Source: an uncultured Aquimarina sp.
GTDB taxonomy: Bacteria; Bacteroidota; Bacteroidia; Flavobacteriales; Flavobacteriaceae
NCBI GenBank assembly: GCA_947498705.1
Contig: CANMLW010000003.1
Coordinates: 62,001-126,000 of the forward strand
Direction: 5' to 3'
Length of the DNA: 64,000 nucleotides
The position numbers were made by a program, and so were the translations under genes. Each line of letters opens with the position of its first letter. The stretch's first letter is position 1. The notes below the pieces were generated by a model. The model saw only the letters and a program-made list of their open reading frames with translations, searched no databases and had not been told where the DNA came from. This document shows, one piece after another, positions 47,585-56,183 of this stretch.

Positions 47585-47950
47585 CTAATCTGATTTTACC
47601 CAGATTGCATTATCTTCAATTCGCTTTAATGTGTTTGCGTTTTGTAGCATAAATGAAACATCACTACCCAAACCATTTTTTTTATCTAACGTAATTTTGC
47701 TTCCTTCACGAACGTAGGTTGTTTCTCTTACAATATCCCCTCCTCCTGTCAAGATATCGACTTTGGTATCATCTATAAAATCCACAAATTCTGTACAATT
47801 TAACAATGAATCTTGACCAACCATACAATCAGGAATCTGATGTACAAAACGTCCTATAATTGTATCCTCTGCAATAGAAGAATTGTCATCATCTTTATCA
47901 CAAGACATTAGTATCAGACAGAGTATCAAAATAAGATTTCGATTTTTCAT
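47585..47950 (-). CDS. Hypothetical lipoprotein (121 aa)
   Basis: Signal ends LILMSCDKDDDN, a lipobox with a charged acidic run, so an outer-membrane lipoprotein, perhaps surface exposed. The mature part is a small beta-rich domain (IIGRFVHQIPDCM, FVDFIDDTKVDILTG, ETTYVREGSKITLDKK) that recalls lipocalin-like stress proteins, but I do not assign a family. It is a single gene divergent from the DnaJ gene. Confidence 0.65.
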   Translation of the reverse strand: MKNRNLILILCLILMSCDKDDDNSSIAEDTIIGRFVHQIPDCMVGQDSLLNCTEFVDFIDDTKVDILTGGGDIVRETTYVREGSKITLDKKNGLGSDVSFMLQNANTLKRIEDNAIWVKSD

Positions 47951-48078
47951 GTGTTACAATTTTAAAAGTGATTTTCTGCAAAACGTTGCTTTTATTGCAA
48001 CCCATTTTATATATAACGTAAAACATAAAATTATCTTTTAATAATTCGATTATCTTTACAGCCAAAAAATTGATTTGA

Positions 48079-48816
48079 ATGATTAAATGGTTTATTGCCA
48101 TATTAGGGTATATATTTTTTAGAGTTCCCGGTGCCATTTTAGGTTTTATACTGGGTAGTCTTCTTGACAGTCAGATAAGTTCAAGTAACCGAGAAGGTTT
48201 TAAAACCGTTTTTTCTCAAGAATCTAAAGTAACTCCTGCCGATTTCGAACTTAATCTGTTATCGTTATCATCTATTGTTATTAAAGCAGACGGAAAAGTA
48301 AATCAGACAGAACTTGATTATGTTCGACAGTATTTTGTAAGTTCTTATGGAAAAGAGCGCGCAAATGCAACGTTTAGAACTTTTAATGAGATTATAAAGA
48401 GTAGAGAAATCTCTGCACAACGTATCTGTATGTACATTAATCAACATACGCGATACCCGTCTAGATTACAAATTTTACATTTTCTTTTTGGAATTGCTAA
48501 TGCCGATGGAATGGTCAGTACTTCTGAAGCAGAAGAGATTAGAAAAATTGCAGGTTTTTTACGTATACATCTCAAAGATTATGAAAGTATTAAAGCTATG
48601 TTTTTTAAAACTGGAGATCATGCTTACAAAATACTTGAAATAGAGAAAACAGCAACAGATGCCGAAGTAAAGAAAGCATTTAGAGCGATGGCAAAAAAGT
48701 ACCATCCAGACAAAATACAACACATGGATCAAATCTATATTAAAGGAGCCGAAGCCAAGTTTAGAGAAGTACAAAATGCGTATGATTTAATCAAAAAAGA
48801 ACGAGGCATTGTTTAA
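48079..48816 (+). CDS. TerB-DnaJ co-chaperone (DjlA-like)
   Basis: 245 residues. An N-terminal hydrophobic segment (MIKWFIAILGYIFFRVPG, continuing to about residue 30) could anchor it in the inner membrane. Residues 45-160 form a TerB-like helical domain (IKADGKVNQTELDYVRQYF, cut short; GIANADGMVSTSEAEEI). The C-terminal J domain (about 175-243) has the HPD motif in KYHPDKI, needed to activate DnaK. The layout matches DjlA. It would stimulate DnaK at the membrane. It is a single gene divergent from the 121-aa lipoprotein. Confidence 0.88.
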   Translation: MIKWFIAILGYIFFRVPGAILGFILGSLLDSQISSSNREGFKTVFSQESKVTPADFELNLLSLSSIVIKADGKVNQTELDYVRQYFVSSYGKERANATFRTFNEIIKSREISAQRICMYINQHTRYPSRLQILHFLFGIANADGMVSTSEAEEIRKIAGFLRIHLKDYESIKAMFFKTGDHAYKILEIEKTATDAEVKKAFRAMAKKYHPDKIQHMDQIYIKGAEAKFREVQNAYDLIKKERGIV

Positions 48817-48907
48817 GTAATTGATATTTGGTCAGTGTTTTAGCTTTAACATAAACTTAATAGGTGAGCTACACATAATTGATCCAAAGATTTCTTTACT
48901 TTGTCAG

Positions 48908-49825
48908 ATGTCTTCAAACAAAGTAAAGGCGCATCTATCCCTTTTAAGTACCAATATAATTTATGGAGCAAATTATCTTGTCGCCAAAGGGCTAATGCCT
49001 GGAAAAATAGAAGCTTCTGCACTAGTGTTTCTTAGAATTAGCGGAGCAGGTATTTTATTTCTCATTATTAAATATTTTATCAAGGACCCTGTAGATAAAA
49101 AAGATATTCCAAGACTTGCATTATGTGGTCTTCTTGGAGTAGCGACCAATCAATTTTTTTCTATGAATGGGCTAAGTCTTACTTCTCCTGTAGATGCTGC
49201 AATTATTGTGACCGCAATGCCTATCTTTACGGTAATAATTAGTTACTTTTTATTAAAGGAACCTTTTACCCTTCAAAGAGTCCTAGGGGTTATATTAGGG
49301 GGATCTGGTGCAGTTTTACTTATCTATTTAGGAAATTCTGGTTTAGGAACCGGTTCATTACTAGGAAATGTTTTTATCTGTATAAATGCATTATCTTTTG
49401 CATTCTACCTTGTAATTGTTAAACCTTTAATGTCGAAGTACAAACCAGTAACCGTCATTGCCTGGACATTTTGCTTTGGTTTTATATACATATTTCCTTT
49501 TTGCATAGAAAAATTGGTATCTACAGATTTTACGGCTTTTGCTACCTTTAATTGGGTTTCATTATTTTATGTAGTGATTGGTCCCACTTTTTTAGCATAC
49601 TTTCTTAACATGTATGCCCTGCAACATGTAAAACCAACCGTTGCCAGTAGTTATATCTATGTACAGCCAGCTGTAGCGATGATTTTGGTTGCTGTTATAT
49701 CCTATTTAATCGTAGACAGTCAATATAAAGGAGATATTACCATTGCAAAACTTCTTTGTTGTATCTTGATTTTTGGCGGTGTTTATTTAATAAGTAGTGC
49801 CCCACTTCGTTGGTTTAAAAAATAA
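48908..49825 (+). CDS. EamA/DMT family transporter
   Basis: 305 residues from MSSNKVKAHLSLLSTN; the longer frame adds 29 residues that overlap the end of unrelated sequence and lacks a hydrophobic pattern. Ten predicted membrane helices form the two EamA repeats (about 8-145 and 155-300). Typical patterns are IIYGANYLVAKGL, LGVATNQFFSMNGLSLTSP, and AYFLNMYALQHVKPT. Members export amino acids or other small metabolites; the substrate is not predictable. The gene converges with the feo operon with only 3 bp between the stops. Confidence 0.9.
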   Translation: MSSNKVKAHLSLLSTNIIYGANYLVAKGLMPGKIEASALVFLRISGAGILFLIIKYFIKDPVDKKDIPRLALCGLLGVATNQFFSMNGLSLTSPVDAAIIVTAMPIFTVIISYFLLKEPFTLQRVLGVILGGSGAVLLIYLGNSGLGTGSLLGNVFICINALSFAFYLVIVKPLMSKYKPVTVIAWTFCFGFIYIFPFCIEKLVSTDFTAFATFNWVSLFYVVIGPTFLAYFLNMYALQHVKPTVASSYIYVQPAVAMILVAVISYLIVDSQYKGDITIAKLLCCILIFGGVYLISSAPLRWFKK

Positions 49826-49828
49826 CTT

Positions 49829-49975
49829 CTAATGACACCCGCAATCAGTACCGCCGCTACCACAAGACTTTGATTTCTTCTTGACAGTAGATTTCCAAAA
49901 GAATTTTTTAATCAAAAAACCAACGGCCAACAAGAACGCGAAAAAAACTAATATATTCTGAATCAGGATACTCAT
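49829..49975 (-). CDS. FeoB-associated Cys-rich membrane protein (48 aa)
   Basis: A short frame with one membrane helix (about residues 5-23: IQNILVFFAFLLAVGFLI), a basic stretch (KKFFWKSTVKKKSK) and a C-terminal Cys cluster CGSGGTDCGCH. This is the standard form of the small FeoB-associated protein found after feoB in many Bacteroidota and Firmicutes. It lies 71 bp downstream of feoB on the same strand. The Cys tail may hold iron or redox function near FeoB; that role is inferred. The gene is easily missed because of its size. Confidence 0.85.
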   Translation of the reverse strand: MSILIQNILVFFAFLLAVGFLIKKFFWKSTVKKKSKSCGSGGTDCGCH

Positions 49976-50046
49976 TACAATACAAAAATACGAATTACTA
50001 AGAAGCTATCATTTGTTTTTTGACTTGATGCTATCAAATCATGGTA

Positions 50047-52143
50047 CTATTTTAAAATTTGAAATGCGGCAAGAGCCGTCGCATAGGCAAACACACTCAT
50101 AAAAACAAGTTGTATCATTGGCCATTTCCAACTATTAGTTTCTCTTTTTACAATTGCCAATGTACTCATACATTGCATTGCGAATGCATAAAACAAAAGT
50201 AAAGAGATTCCGCTTGCTAAATTAAACAAAGGTCCTCTTGTGATTGGATTTATTTCGGCAGCCATTCTGTTTTTAATTGTCTCATCTTCATCACTACCCA
50301 CACTATAAATAGTTGCCAATGTCCCAACAAAAACTTCTCTTGCAGCAAAAGAACTAATGATTCCTATACCTATTTTCCAATCGTATCCCAAAGGAGCTAC
50401 AATAGGTTCTATGGCTTTTCCTGCATACCCTATAAAAGAATACTCTAGTTTATAGGAAGCAATCTTATTATCACGTTCTTCTTGCGATAAATCACTATAG
50501 TTATTGGCAACTATTTCTTCAGCTTTTTCGAATTTATCATTAGGTCCAAAACTTGCCAATACCCAAAGTATAATCGAAATTGCCAGGATTATCTTTCCTG
50601 CTCCAAAAACAAAAGCTTTTGTTTTTTCAATCACATTAATCGCTACATTTTTAAACAACGGTATTTTATAACCTGGCATTTCTACTACAAAATAAGAAGT
50701 GCTTTTTATTTTTAGTACTTTGTTTAATATCCATGCCGACCCTACTGCAGTTATAAAGCCTAAAAAATAAAGCATCATTAAGGTTAGACTTTGGTAACCA
50801 AAGATCCACCCTACTTTTTTATCAGGAATGACCAATGCAATAATAATAAGATATACAGGTAGTCGCGCAGCACAGGTTGTGAATGGCACTACTAAGATCG
50901 TAATCAATCTTTCTTTCCAGTTTTCGATGTTTCGCGTCGCCATTACCGCAGGTATTGCACAAGCTGTACCTGATATAAGCGGTACAACACTTTTACCACT
51001 CAACCCAAATTTTCGCATCACTCTGTCCATCAAAAAAACCACACGGCTCATGTACCCGCTTTCTTCTAGTATAGAGATAAACAAAAACAAAAATGCAATT
51101 TGCGGAATGAAAATAACGACCCCTCCTAACCCAGGAATAACTCCTTCTGTAATTAAGTCTACAAAAGGTCCCGAAGGTAACATTTCTTTTACAGTTTCGC
51201 TGGTCCAGGCAAAAGCTTCATCGATAAGATCCATCGGATATGAAGACCAATCATAAATTGCTTGGAATATTACTAAGAGTATTGCTAAAAATATAAAATA
51301 CCCCCAGAATTTATGTGTAAGAATTCTATCCAATCGTTCTCTGGTTCCTGTCGCTGCATTACTATCAATGGCAAGCCCTTTTTTAAGAACTGTATTTATA
51401 AATTGATATCTCTTTATGGTTTCTTTTTGTTGTAATCTTTTTAGTTCACTTTCTGATTTAATCTTAAAATCAGGAGCAACATCTAATTCTTGCTTATAAA
51501 CTTTTCTAAAGTTAACATCTTGAGTTACTACCAACCAAAGTTTATAGATCGATTGATCAGGAAATACTTTTTGTAACCTCTCAAAATATTCGGGAGCAAA
51601 AGACAACGCATCCAAACAGGGTTTTTTAGACAATAAAGTATAAGATTCTATAAGTTTTTTTAACTCATCTATCCCCTCACCTTTACGTGCACTAATCAAT
51701 GCTATTTTAGTATTAAGCTGTTCCTCAAGTAATGGGATATCGAGCGAAATCCCTTTTCGTTTCATACGATCTGCCATATTAATTACCAAAATGGCAGGTA
51801 TCTCAAGATCTTTAATTTGCGTATACAATAACAAATTTCGCTTAAGATTTTCTACATCACTTACCACCACTGCTACATCAGGAAAATCTTTATCGTTTCT
51901 ATTTAGTAGTAATTCAATTACTACACTCTCATCAAGCGATGATGCATTAAGACTATATGTTCCTGGTAGATCTAATATATGTGCTTTAACCCCTCTAGAT
52001 AATTTACATATACCTTCCTTTTTATCAACAGTAATACCAGGATAATTACCCACTTGCTGATTTAAACCTGTAAGCAAGTTAAAAACCGACGTTTTCCCGG
52101 TATTAGGATTTCCAATAAGTGAGACCTTTATCTGCTTCCCCAT
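50047..52143 (-). CDS. feoB: Ferrous iron transporter B
   Basis: 698 residues. The N-terminal G domain has GNPNTGKTSVFN (P-loop, 12-23), DLPGTYSLN (G3) and NMADRMKRKG (G4), followed by a helical GDI-like region. The membrane part has two Gate-type repeats with IPQIAFLFLFISILEESGYM and SGTACAIPAVMATRNI, where the Cys is part of the proposed iron path. It imports Fe(II) across the inner membrane with GTP hydrolysis. It lies 9 bp after feoA and is followed by the 48-aa Cys-rich partner, a complete feo locus. Confidence 0.97.
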   Translation of the reverse strand: MGKQIKVSLIGNPNTGKTSVFNLLTGLNQQVGNYPGITVDKKEGICKLSRGVKAHILDLPGTYSLNASSLDESVVIELLLNRNDKDFPDVAVVVSDVENLKRNLLLYTQIKDLEIPAILVINMADRMKRKGISLDIPLLEEQLNTKIALISARKGEGIDELKKLIESYTLLSKKPCLDALSFAPEYFERLQKVFPDQSIYKLWLVVTQDVNFRKVYKQELDVAPDFKIKSESELKRLQQKETIKRYQFINTVLKKGLAIDSNAATGTRERLDRILTHKFWGYFIFLAILLVIFQAIYDWSSYPMDLIDEAFAWTSETVKEMLPSGPFVDLITEGVIPGLGGVVIFIPQIAFLFLFISILEESGYMSRVVFLMDRVMRKFGLSGKSVVPLISGTACAIPAVMATRNIENWKERLITILVVPFTTCAARLPVYLIIIALVIPDKKVGWIFGYQSLTLMMLYFLGFITAVGSAWILNKVLKIKSTSYFVVEMPGYKIPLFKNVAINVIEKTKAFVFGAGKIILAISIILWVLASFGPNDKFEKAEEIVANNYSDLSQEERDNKIASYKLEYSFIGYAGKAIEPIVAPLGYDWKIGIGIISSFAAREVFVGTLATIYSVGSDEDETIKNRMAAEINPITRGPLFNLASGISLLLFYAFAMQCMSTLAIVKRETNSWKWPMIQLVFMSVFAYATALAAFQILK

Positions 52144-52152
52144 AAAATACTA

Positions 52153-52407
52153 TTAAATAATCTTAACTTCTATTCGGGCTGCAATCTCTCTTCGTATGGC
52201 AAGATGACTTCCATTTATAACTAGGTACATGGGGCATTTAAAAGGAGCCATTTGCAGTAATTCTACTTCATTACCAGGCAAACATCCCATTTCTAGAAGT
52301 TTTAACGGAACAGCATCTGTATCAACCTCTTTTATCAGCGCACGCTGACCAAGCTCGAGGTTAGCAATTGTAGTCTTCAAGTATTTATTTAGATTAATTT
52401 TAAACAA
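52153..52407 (-). CDS. feoA: FeoA family protein
   Basis: 84 residues with an SH3-like fold: LELGQRALIKEV at the start, then LLEMGCLPGNEVELL, the conserved Gly-containing turn, and YLVINGSHLAIRREIAARI. FeoA binds the cytosolic face of FeoB and is required for iron uptake. First gene of the feoA-feoB-small protein operon. No Fur box was recognised in the short upstream interval. Confidence 0.93.
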   Translation of the reverse strand: MFKINLNKYLKTTIANLELGQRALIKEVDTDAVPLKLLEMGCLPGNEVELLQMAPFKCPMYLVINGSHLAIRREIAARIEVKII

Positions 52408-52489
52408 CGCAAAAATAGGATAAAATACCTTACTGAAAAACTCTAAACTCTTAAAATAAGAGAATCACACCGTTGTGAAACGATAGTTT

Positions 52490-53161
52490 TCACTTATTTT
52501 CTTTTTTCAGAACAGCAATATCCTCTAATAATCGATCAATATCTTCTGGGTTGGTACCATCATAAAACCCTCGAATACGCTTTCTAGTATCGATCAATAC
52601 AAAGTTCTCGGTATGTACCATATCATATTTGCCTCCGTCTCCATCTGATTTTGCCGCCAAATAGGATTTACGAGCTAGATCATAAATTTCTTTTTTATCT
52701 CCCGTAACCAAATTCCACTTCGTATCATCGACTCCTTTTTGAATTGCATATTTTTTCAGTCGTGCTACGCCATCAATTTGTGGTGTCACCGAATGTGATA
52801 ACAATAGCACCTCGTGATCGTTTTGCAATTGATTCTGAATTTCTTTCATATGATCTGTCATAATTGGGCAAATCGTTTGACAGGTGGTAAAGAAAAAATC
52901 TGCTACATAAATTTTGTTTTCGTAATCTTTTTGTGTTATTGTTTTACCATTTTGATTAATCAGCCTAAAATCTGCAATTTTATGATATTTACGTACGTAT
53001 TGAACCGTAGAATCTACTAAATCTGTGTGTACCATATTAGGCTCATATACTGGCAATATCCTATTTGGCTTAAGAATCGAATAAATGATAGAAATAATGA
53101 TTGCAGAAAGCACGAAAAGTACAATTGCAAAAAATTTATATTTAGAAAAAAATTGAAGCAT
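52490..53161 (-). CDS. SCO family copper/thiol protein
   Basis: 223 residues from MLQFFSKYKFF. The alternative start six codons earlier is GTG and sits on a perfect -7 box (TAATTTTG at 53186-53179), so it is rejected. One N-terminal membrane anchor (about 9-30) holds a thioredoxin-like domain in the periplasm. CQTICPIM gives the CxxxC copper site and VHTENFVLID the third ligand His. SCO proteins load copper into the CuA centre of cytochrome oxidase or reduce its thiols. No oxidase gene is nearby. Confidence 0.92.
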   Translation of the reverse strand: MLQFFSKYKFFAIVLFVLSAIIISIIYSILKPNRILPVYEPNMVHTDLVDSTVQYVRKYHKIADFRLINQNGKTITQKDYENKIYVADFFFTTCQTICPIMTDHMKEIQNQLQNDHEVLLLSHSVTPQIDGVARLKKYAIQKGVDDTKWNLVTGDKKEIYDLARKSYLAAKSDGDGGKYDMVHTENFVLIDTRKRIRGFYDGTNPEDIDRLLEDIAVLKKENK

Positions 53162-53283
53162 TCTTACATTTGAGGCCACAAAATTACAAGGATTATATCA
53201 TATAATATGATCGTTTCTATTAAAAAATCTATAAATATCTCGAACTGCATCACAGATTTTTTTTAAATACTCTCTTAAAAGGT

Positions 53284-53291
53284 TACTTTTG
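53284..53291 (+). promoter_or_regulatory. -7 promoter box of rseP
   Basis: TACTTTTG, a perfect TAnnTTTG, 26 bp before the rseP ATG. No clear TTG -33 element. Confidence 0.45.
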
Positions 53292-53317
53292 CGTCATTTA
53301 ATTTTGAAAACCGACAT

Positions 53318-54652
53318 ATGAGTCCATTCTTTATAAAAGCTATTCAATTACTATTAAGCTTATCTCTTCTTATTGTACTGCATGAGCTAGGGCATTTTAT
53401 TCCTGCCAAATTATTTAAAACCAGAGTAGAGAAGTTTTACTTATTTTTTGATGTAAAGTTTTCTTTATTCAAGAAAAAAATTGGAGAAACGGTTTATGGT
53501 ATAGGTTGGTTACCATTAGGTGGGTATGTTAAAATATCTGGTATGATTGATGAAAGCATGGATAAGGAGCAAATGGCTGGTCCACCACAACCATGGGAGT
53601 TTAGATCAAAACCAGCTTGGCAACGATTAATTATTATGTTAGGAGGAGTCACCGTAAATATCATATTAGGTTTTTTGATCTATATCGCAATTGTATTTAC
53701 CTGGGGGCAAGACTATGTGAAAACCGAAGATGTGAAGTATGGATTTGGGGTAAGTAAAACCTTAGAAGAATTTGGACTGAAACAAGGTGATAAAATAATT
53801 ACTGTAAATGGAACACCTATGTTTGATGCGACCGAAATTGGGAAGCACCTTTTAATGCGTGATATCAAAACCATTACAGTAGAGCATGAAACCGGAAAAA
53901 GAGAAACACTAAGCTTACCAGAGGATTTAGGAAGCAAAATATTCGAATCTGGACAAATGATGGCAATGAGCTATCGATATCCTTTTAAACTAGATTCGAT
54001 AGTAGAAGGTGGAGCTGCAGAAAAAGCAGGGTTTAAAAAAACCGATAAGATTATTGAAATAGGTGGATACCCTATTAAATACCAAACCGATTTTGGGTAT
54101 GCACTTAATAATCATAGAAAAAATGATAGTGTAGCAGTAATCAAATATGAACGTAGTGGTATTGTAAATGAAGTAGATCTTGTATTAGATGAAGACAAAA
54201 AAATTGGTGTTATCATGACTCCTACTGACAAAGATGCTATCAAAATACAACATATGGACTATGGTTTTGCAGAGAGCATTTCTAAAGGTTTTGAATTGGG
54301 GTATTGGACACTTAAAGATTACATAGCTCAATTACCCTTTCTATTTACCAAAAAAGGAGCCGGACAAGTAGGTGGTTTTGGTGCTATAGGAAATCTATTT
54401 CCTGAAAAATGGAACTGGAGATCTTTTTGGTCGATCACTGCTTTTATTTCTATTGTTTTAGCCTTTATGAATATATTGCCTATCCCAGCATTAGATGGTG
54501 GACATGTAATGTTTTTATTATACGAAATCATTGCTGGTAGAAAACCAAATGATAAATTTATGGAGTATGCACAATTGGTAGGATTTATTATTCTTATTTC
54601 ACTACTGTTGTTTGCAAATGGTAACGATATTTATCGAGCGATATTTAAGTAA
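53318..54652 (+). CDS. rseP: Site-2 intramembrane metalloprotease RseP
   Basis: 444 residues. The zinc site LHELGHF (His 22, Glu 23, His 26) is in the first helix, and ILPIPALDGGH near residue 393 gives the third ligand Asp. Two PDZ-like regions lie between (about 115-200 and 210-290; EEFGLKQGDKIITVNG and AAEKAGFKKTDKIIEIGG). The protease cuts single-span proteins within the inner membrane, classically anti-sigma factors, to relay envelope stress. It is a single gene with its own terminator. Substrates in this organism are not known. Confidence 0.96.
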   Translation: MSPFFIKAIQLLLSLSLLIVLHELGHFIPAKLFKTRVEKFYLFFDVKFSLFKKKIGETVYGIGWLPLGGYVKISGMIDESMDKEQMAGPPQPWEFRSKPAWQRLIIMLGGVTVNIILGFLIYIAIVFTWGQDYVKTEDVKYGFGVSKTLEEFGLKQGDKIITVNGTPMFDATEIGKHLLMRDIKTITVEHETGKRETLSLPEDLGSKIFESGQMMAMSYRYPFKLDSIVEGGAAEKAGFKKTDKIIEIGGYPIKYQTDFGYALNNHRKNDSVAVIKYERSGIVNEVDLVLDEDKKIGVIMTPTDKDAIKIQHMDYGFAESISKGFELGYWTLKDYIAQLPFLFTKKGAGQVGGFGAIGNLFPEKWNWRSFWSITAFISIVLAFMNILPIPALDGGHVMFLLYEIIAGRKPNDKFMEYAQLVGFIILISLLLFANGNDIYRAIFK

Positions 54653-54674
54653 ATACAGTTACATACAATTTTAC

Positions 54675-54710
54675 AAAAGCCTTCTACTATTTGAGAAGGC
54701 TTTTTTGTGA
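54675..54710 (+). terminator. Rho-independent terminator of rseP
   Basis: Perfect 11-bp stem AAAAGCCTTCT / AGAAGGCTTTT with an 8-base loop, followed by T-run. Confidence 0.85.
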
Positions 54711-54869
54711 AATATAGCATGCAAGTTTAAAAATTCTAGAAATTCTTAAAAAAAACTAATGAGTTAAAAAAAACAACAAAACCCTATATCACAAACACAT
54801 ACCAAGAAATCTATAGTATCAAGAAAAAAATATTTTAAAAATGTGATTAAATAAATCAAAAAAAACTTT

Positions 54870-54897
54870 TTGAGATATAAAAAATAGTATATATTTG
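54870..54897 (+). promoter_or_regulatory. Promoter of tRNA-Asn
   Basis: TTG (54870-54872) and a perfect -7 box TATATTTG (54890-54897) with 17 bp between, 44 bp before the mature tRNA. Confidence 0.65.
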
Positions 54898-54941
54898 CAC
54901 TCGCAAAACGAGAAAAACATTTTTCATTTGCAAGTTAAAAT

Positions 54942-55015
54942 TCCTCCTTAGCTCAGTTGGTTAGAGCATCTGACTGTTAATCAGAGGGTCCTTGGTTCGA
55001 GTCCAAGAGGGGGAG
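54942..55015 (+). tRNA. tRNA-Asn (GUU)
   Basis: A 74-nt cloverleaf. The acceptor stem TCCTCCT pairs with AGGGGGA (one G-T pair), the D arm contains AGCTCAGTTGGTTAGAGC, the anticodon loop is CTGTTAA with GTT at 54976-54978, and the T arm has GGTTCGAGTCC. The discriminator base is G, and CCA is not encoded, as is common in Bacteroidota. A GNRA-loop terminator follows. Confidence 0.97.
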
Positions 55016-55018
55016 CAA

Positions 55019-55048
55019 AAGTCCAGTAGCAATACTGGACTTTTTTGT
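55019..55048 (+). terminator. Terminator of tRNA-Asn
   Basis: Perfect 10-bp stem AAGTCCAGTA / TACTGGACTT with a GCAA tetraloop and a T-run. Confidence 0.88.
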
Positions 55049-55255
55049 TTTTATAACATACTTACAAGCATAAATCAAACCTTCTCTATCAAGCCCTATA
55101 TATAAAGACAAGATTAATTTATTGCTCATTTCATAATATTTATTAAGTTTGATCCATCTTCTAAAGTTAGAAAACAACTAATTTGTATCTGTTTTTAACA
55201 CAAAATAGAGAAGATAAATCCTAATGTTTGCTATTATTTTTTGACGTTAACTATT

Positions 55256-55645
55256 ATGAACTCTAAAAGGACGAGAAATACCGAAAAACAAAAGCTGGTA
55301 AAAGAAATACTCTCCACAGTAGAACATACAATGTCTGCCGATGATATCCTGGCAGCAATGCCAATAAAAGTTAATAAAACTACTATTTACAGAATACTAG
55401 ATCGTTTTATAGAAAAAGGAGATGTTCATTTTGTTACTGGCAAAAATGGTAAAACCTATTATGCATTGTGTAATGATGGTTGTGGCCATTCACACAAAAT
55501 GCATAATCATATACATTTTGAATGTCAGGAATGTGAAGAAGTAACTTGTCTCCCAAACACAATAGCCATACCCAACCTACCGGGATTTACACCAATTGAA
55601 ACTCAGTTTTTGGTAATCGGTATCTGTAACAAATGTAAAAAATAG
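55256..55645 (+). CDS. Fur family metal-responsive repressor, probably Zur-like
   Basis: 129 residues from MNSKRTRNTEKQK. A winged-helix domain (about 1-70; MSADDILAAMPIKVNKTTIYRIL, shortened) precedes the metal domain with HKMHNHIHFECQECEEVTC and a final CNKCKK, giving the His cluster and two CxxC pairs of Fur proteins, the structural zinc site included. It represses metal genes when loaded with its metal. The neighbouring MerC gene and an operator-like palindrome in between suggest it controls them; a zinc role is inferred from this context, and Fur or PerR roles remain possible. Confidence 0.85.
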   Translation: MNSKRTRNTEKQKLVKEILSTVEHTMSADDILAAMPIKVNKTTIYRILDRFIEKGDVHFVTGKNGKTYYALCNDGCGHSHKMHNHIHFECQECEEVTCLPNTIAIPNLPGFTPIETQFLVIGICNKCKK

Positions 55646-55690
55646 AAAAAGTCCCTCGAATCCTCAAAATAATTTTACCAAGGCAAAATA

Positions 55691-55733
55691 TTTAAACGCA
55701 ACTTTGTTGCATTTAAAAAAGATACTATCTTTG
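55691..55733 (+). promoter_or_regulatory. Zur/Fur-type operator overlapping the merC promoter
   Basis: A 27-bp near-perfect palindrome (55691-55717): GCAAC, TTT, GTTGC at the centre flanked by TTTAAA on both sides, one mismatch. A perfect -7 box TATCTTTG lies at 55726-55733 and a TTG at 55704-55706 (19-bp spacing) falls inside the palindrome. A bound repressor would block the -33 element. Nothing else explains so long a palindrome here. Confidence 0.6.
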
Positions 55734-55759
55734 CAACTTACTGTAAACAATTTTTTGAT

Positions 55760-56173
55760 TTGAACATATCAAGCATAACTCGAAAATCGGATACTCTTGG
55801 GATTATAGTAAGTAGCTTATGTTTTTTACACTGCTTAGCTACTCCTATTCTTTTTCTGACACCCACTGGAACAGATATACTTAGAAGTGAACATCCGGTT
55901 TGGTGGGGTCTTTTGGATATGGTCTTCTTAGTACTATCCTTCATGGCAGTTCGTTGGTCTGTAAAAACTACTTCGAAAACTCATATAAAATATGCTTTCT
56001 GGACAAGCTGGTTTCTTTTACTCCTCATTATTATCAATGAAAAATTACACATTATCTTTTTACCAGAAAAGATAATCTATGGAGTCACTCTATTTTTGGT
56101 TATTTTACATTTTTATAATCAGAAATATTGCAGATGTCAAAATCAAAAATGTTGTAGTAACAAAACACTTTAG
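55760..56173 (+). CDS. MerC domain membrane protein
   Basis: 137 residues starting at TTG (no nearer ATG in frame before the first helix). Four predicted membrane helices. The MerC signature is the N-terminal SSLCFLHCLATPILFL, with a Cys-x3-Cys-like pair on the first helix, and the C-terminus ends in a Cys-rich tail KYCRCQNQKCCSN. MerC proteins move metal ions across the inner membrane; in Flavobacteriia they are often next to Zur-like regulators, hinting at zinc. The gene is preceded by the operator palindrome and followed 10 bp later by folE. Confidence 0.85.
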   Translation: MNISSITRKSDTLGIIVSSLCFLHCLATPILFLTPTGTDILRSEHPVWWGLLDMVFLVLSFMAVRWSVKTTSKTHIKYAFWTSWFLLLLIIINEKLHIIFLPEKIIYGVTLFLVILHFYNQKYCRCQNQKCCSNKTL

Positions 56174-56183
56174 AAACCCTATT

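Noticed and set aside
48821..48907. A 29-residue extension of the EamA transporter
   Set aside because: It lacks the hydrophobic pattern and family similarity; MSSNKVKAH gives the normal length.
56079..56183. A 35-residue N-terminal extension of FolE
   Set aside because: It overlaps the end of merC, is hydrophobic in an unrelated way and is not part of GTP cyclohydrolase I; the ATG at 56184 fits.
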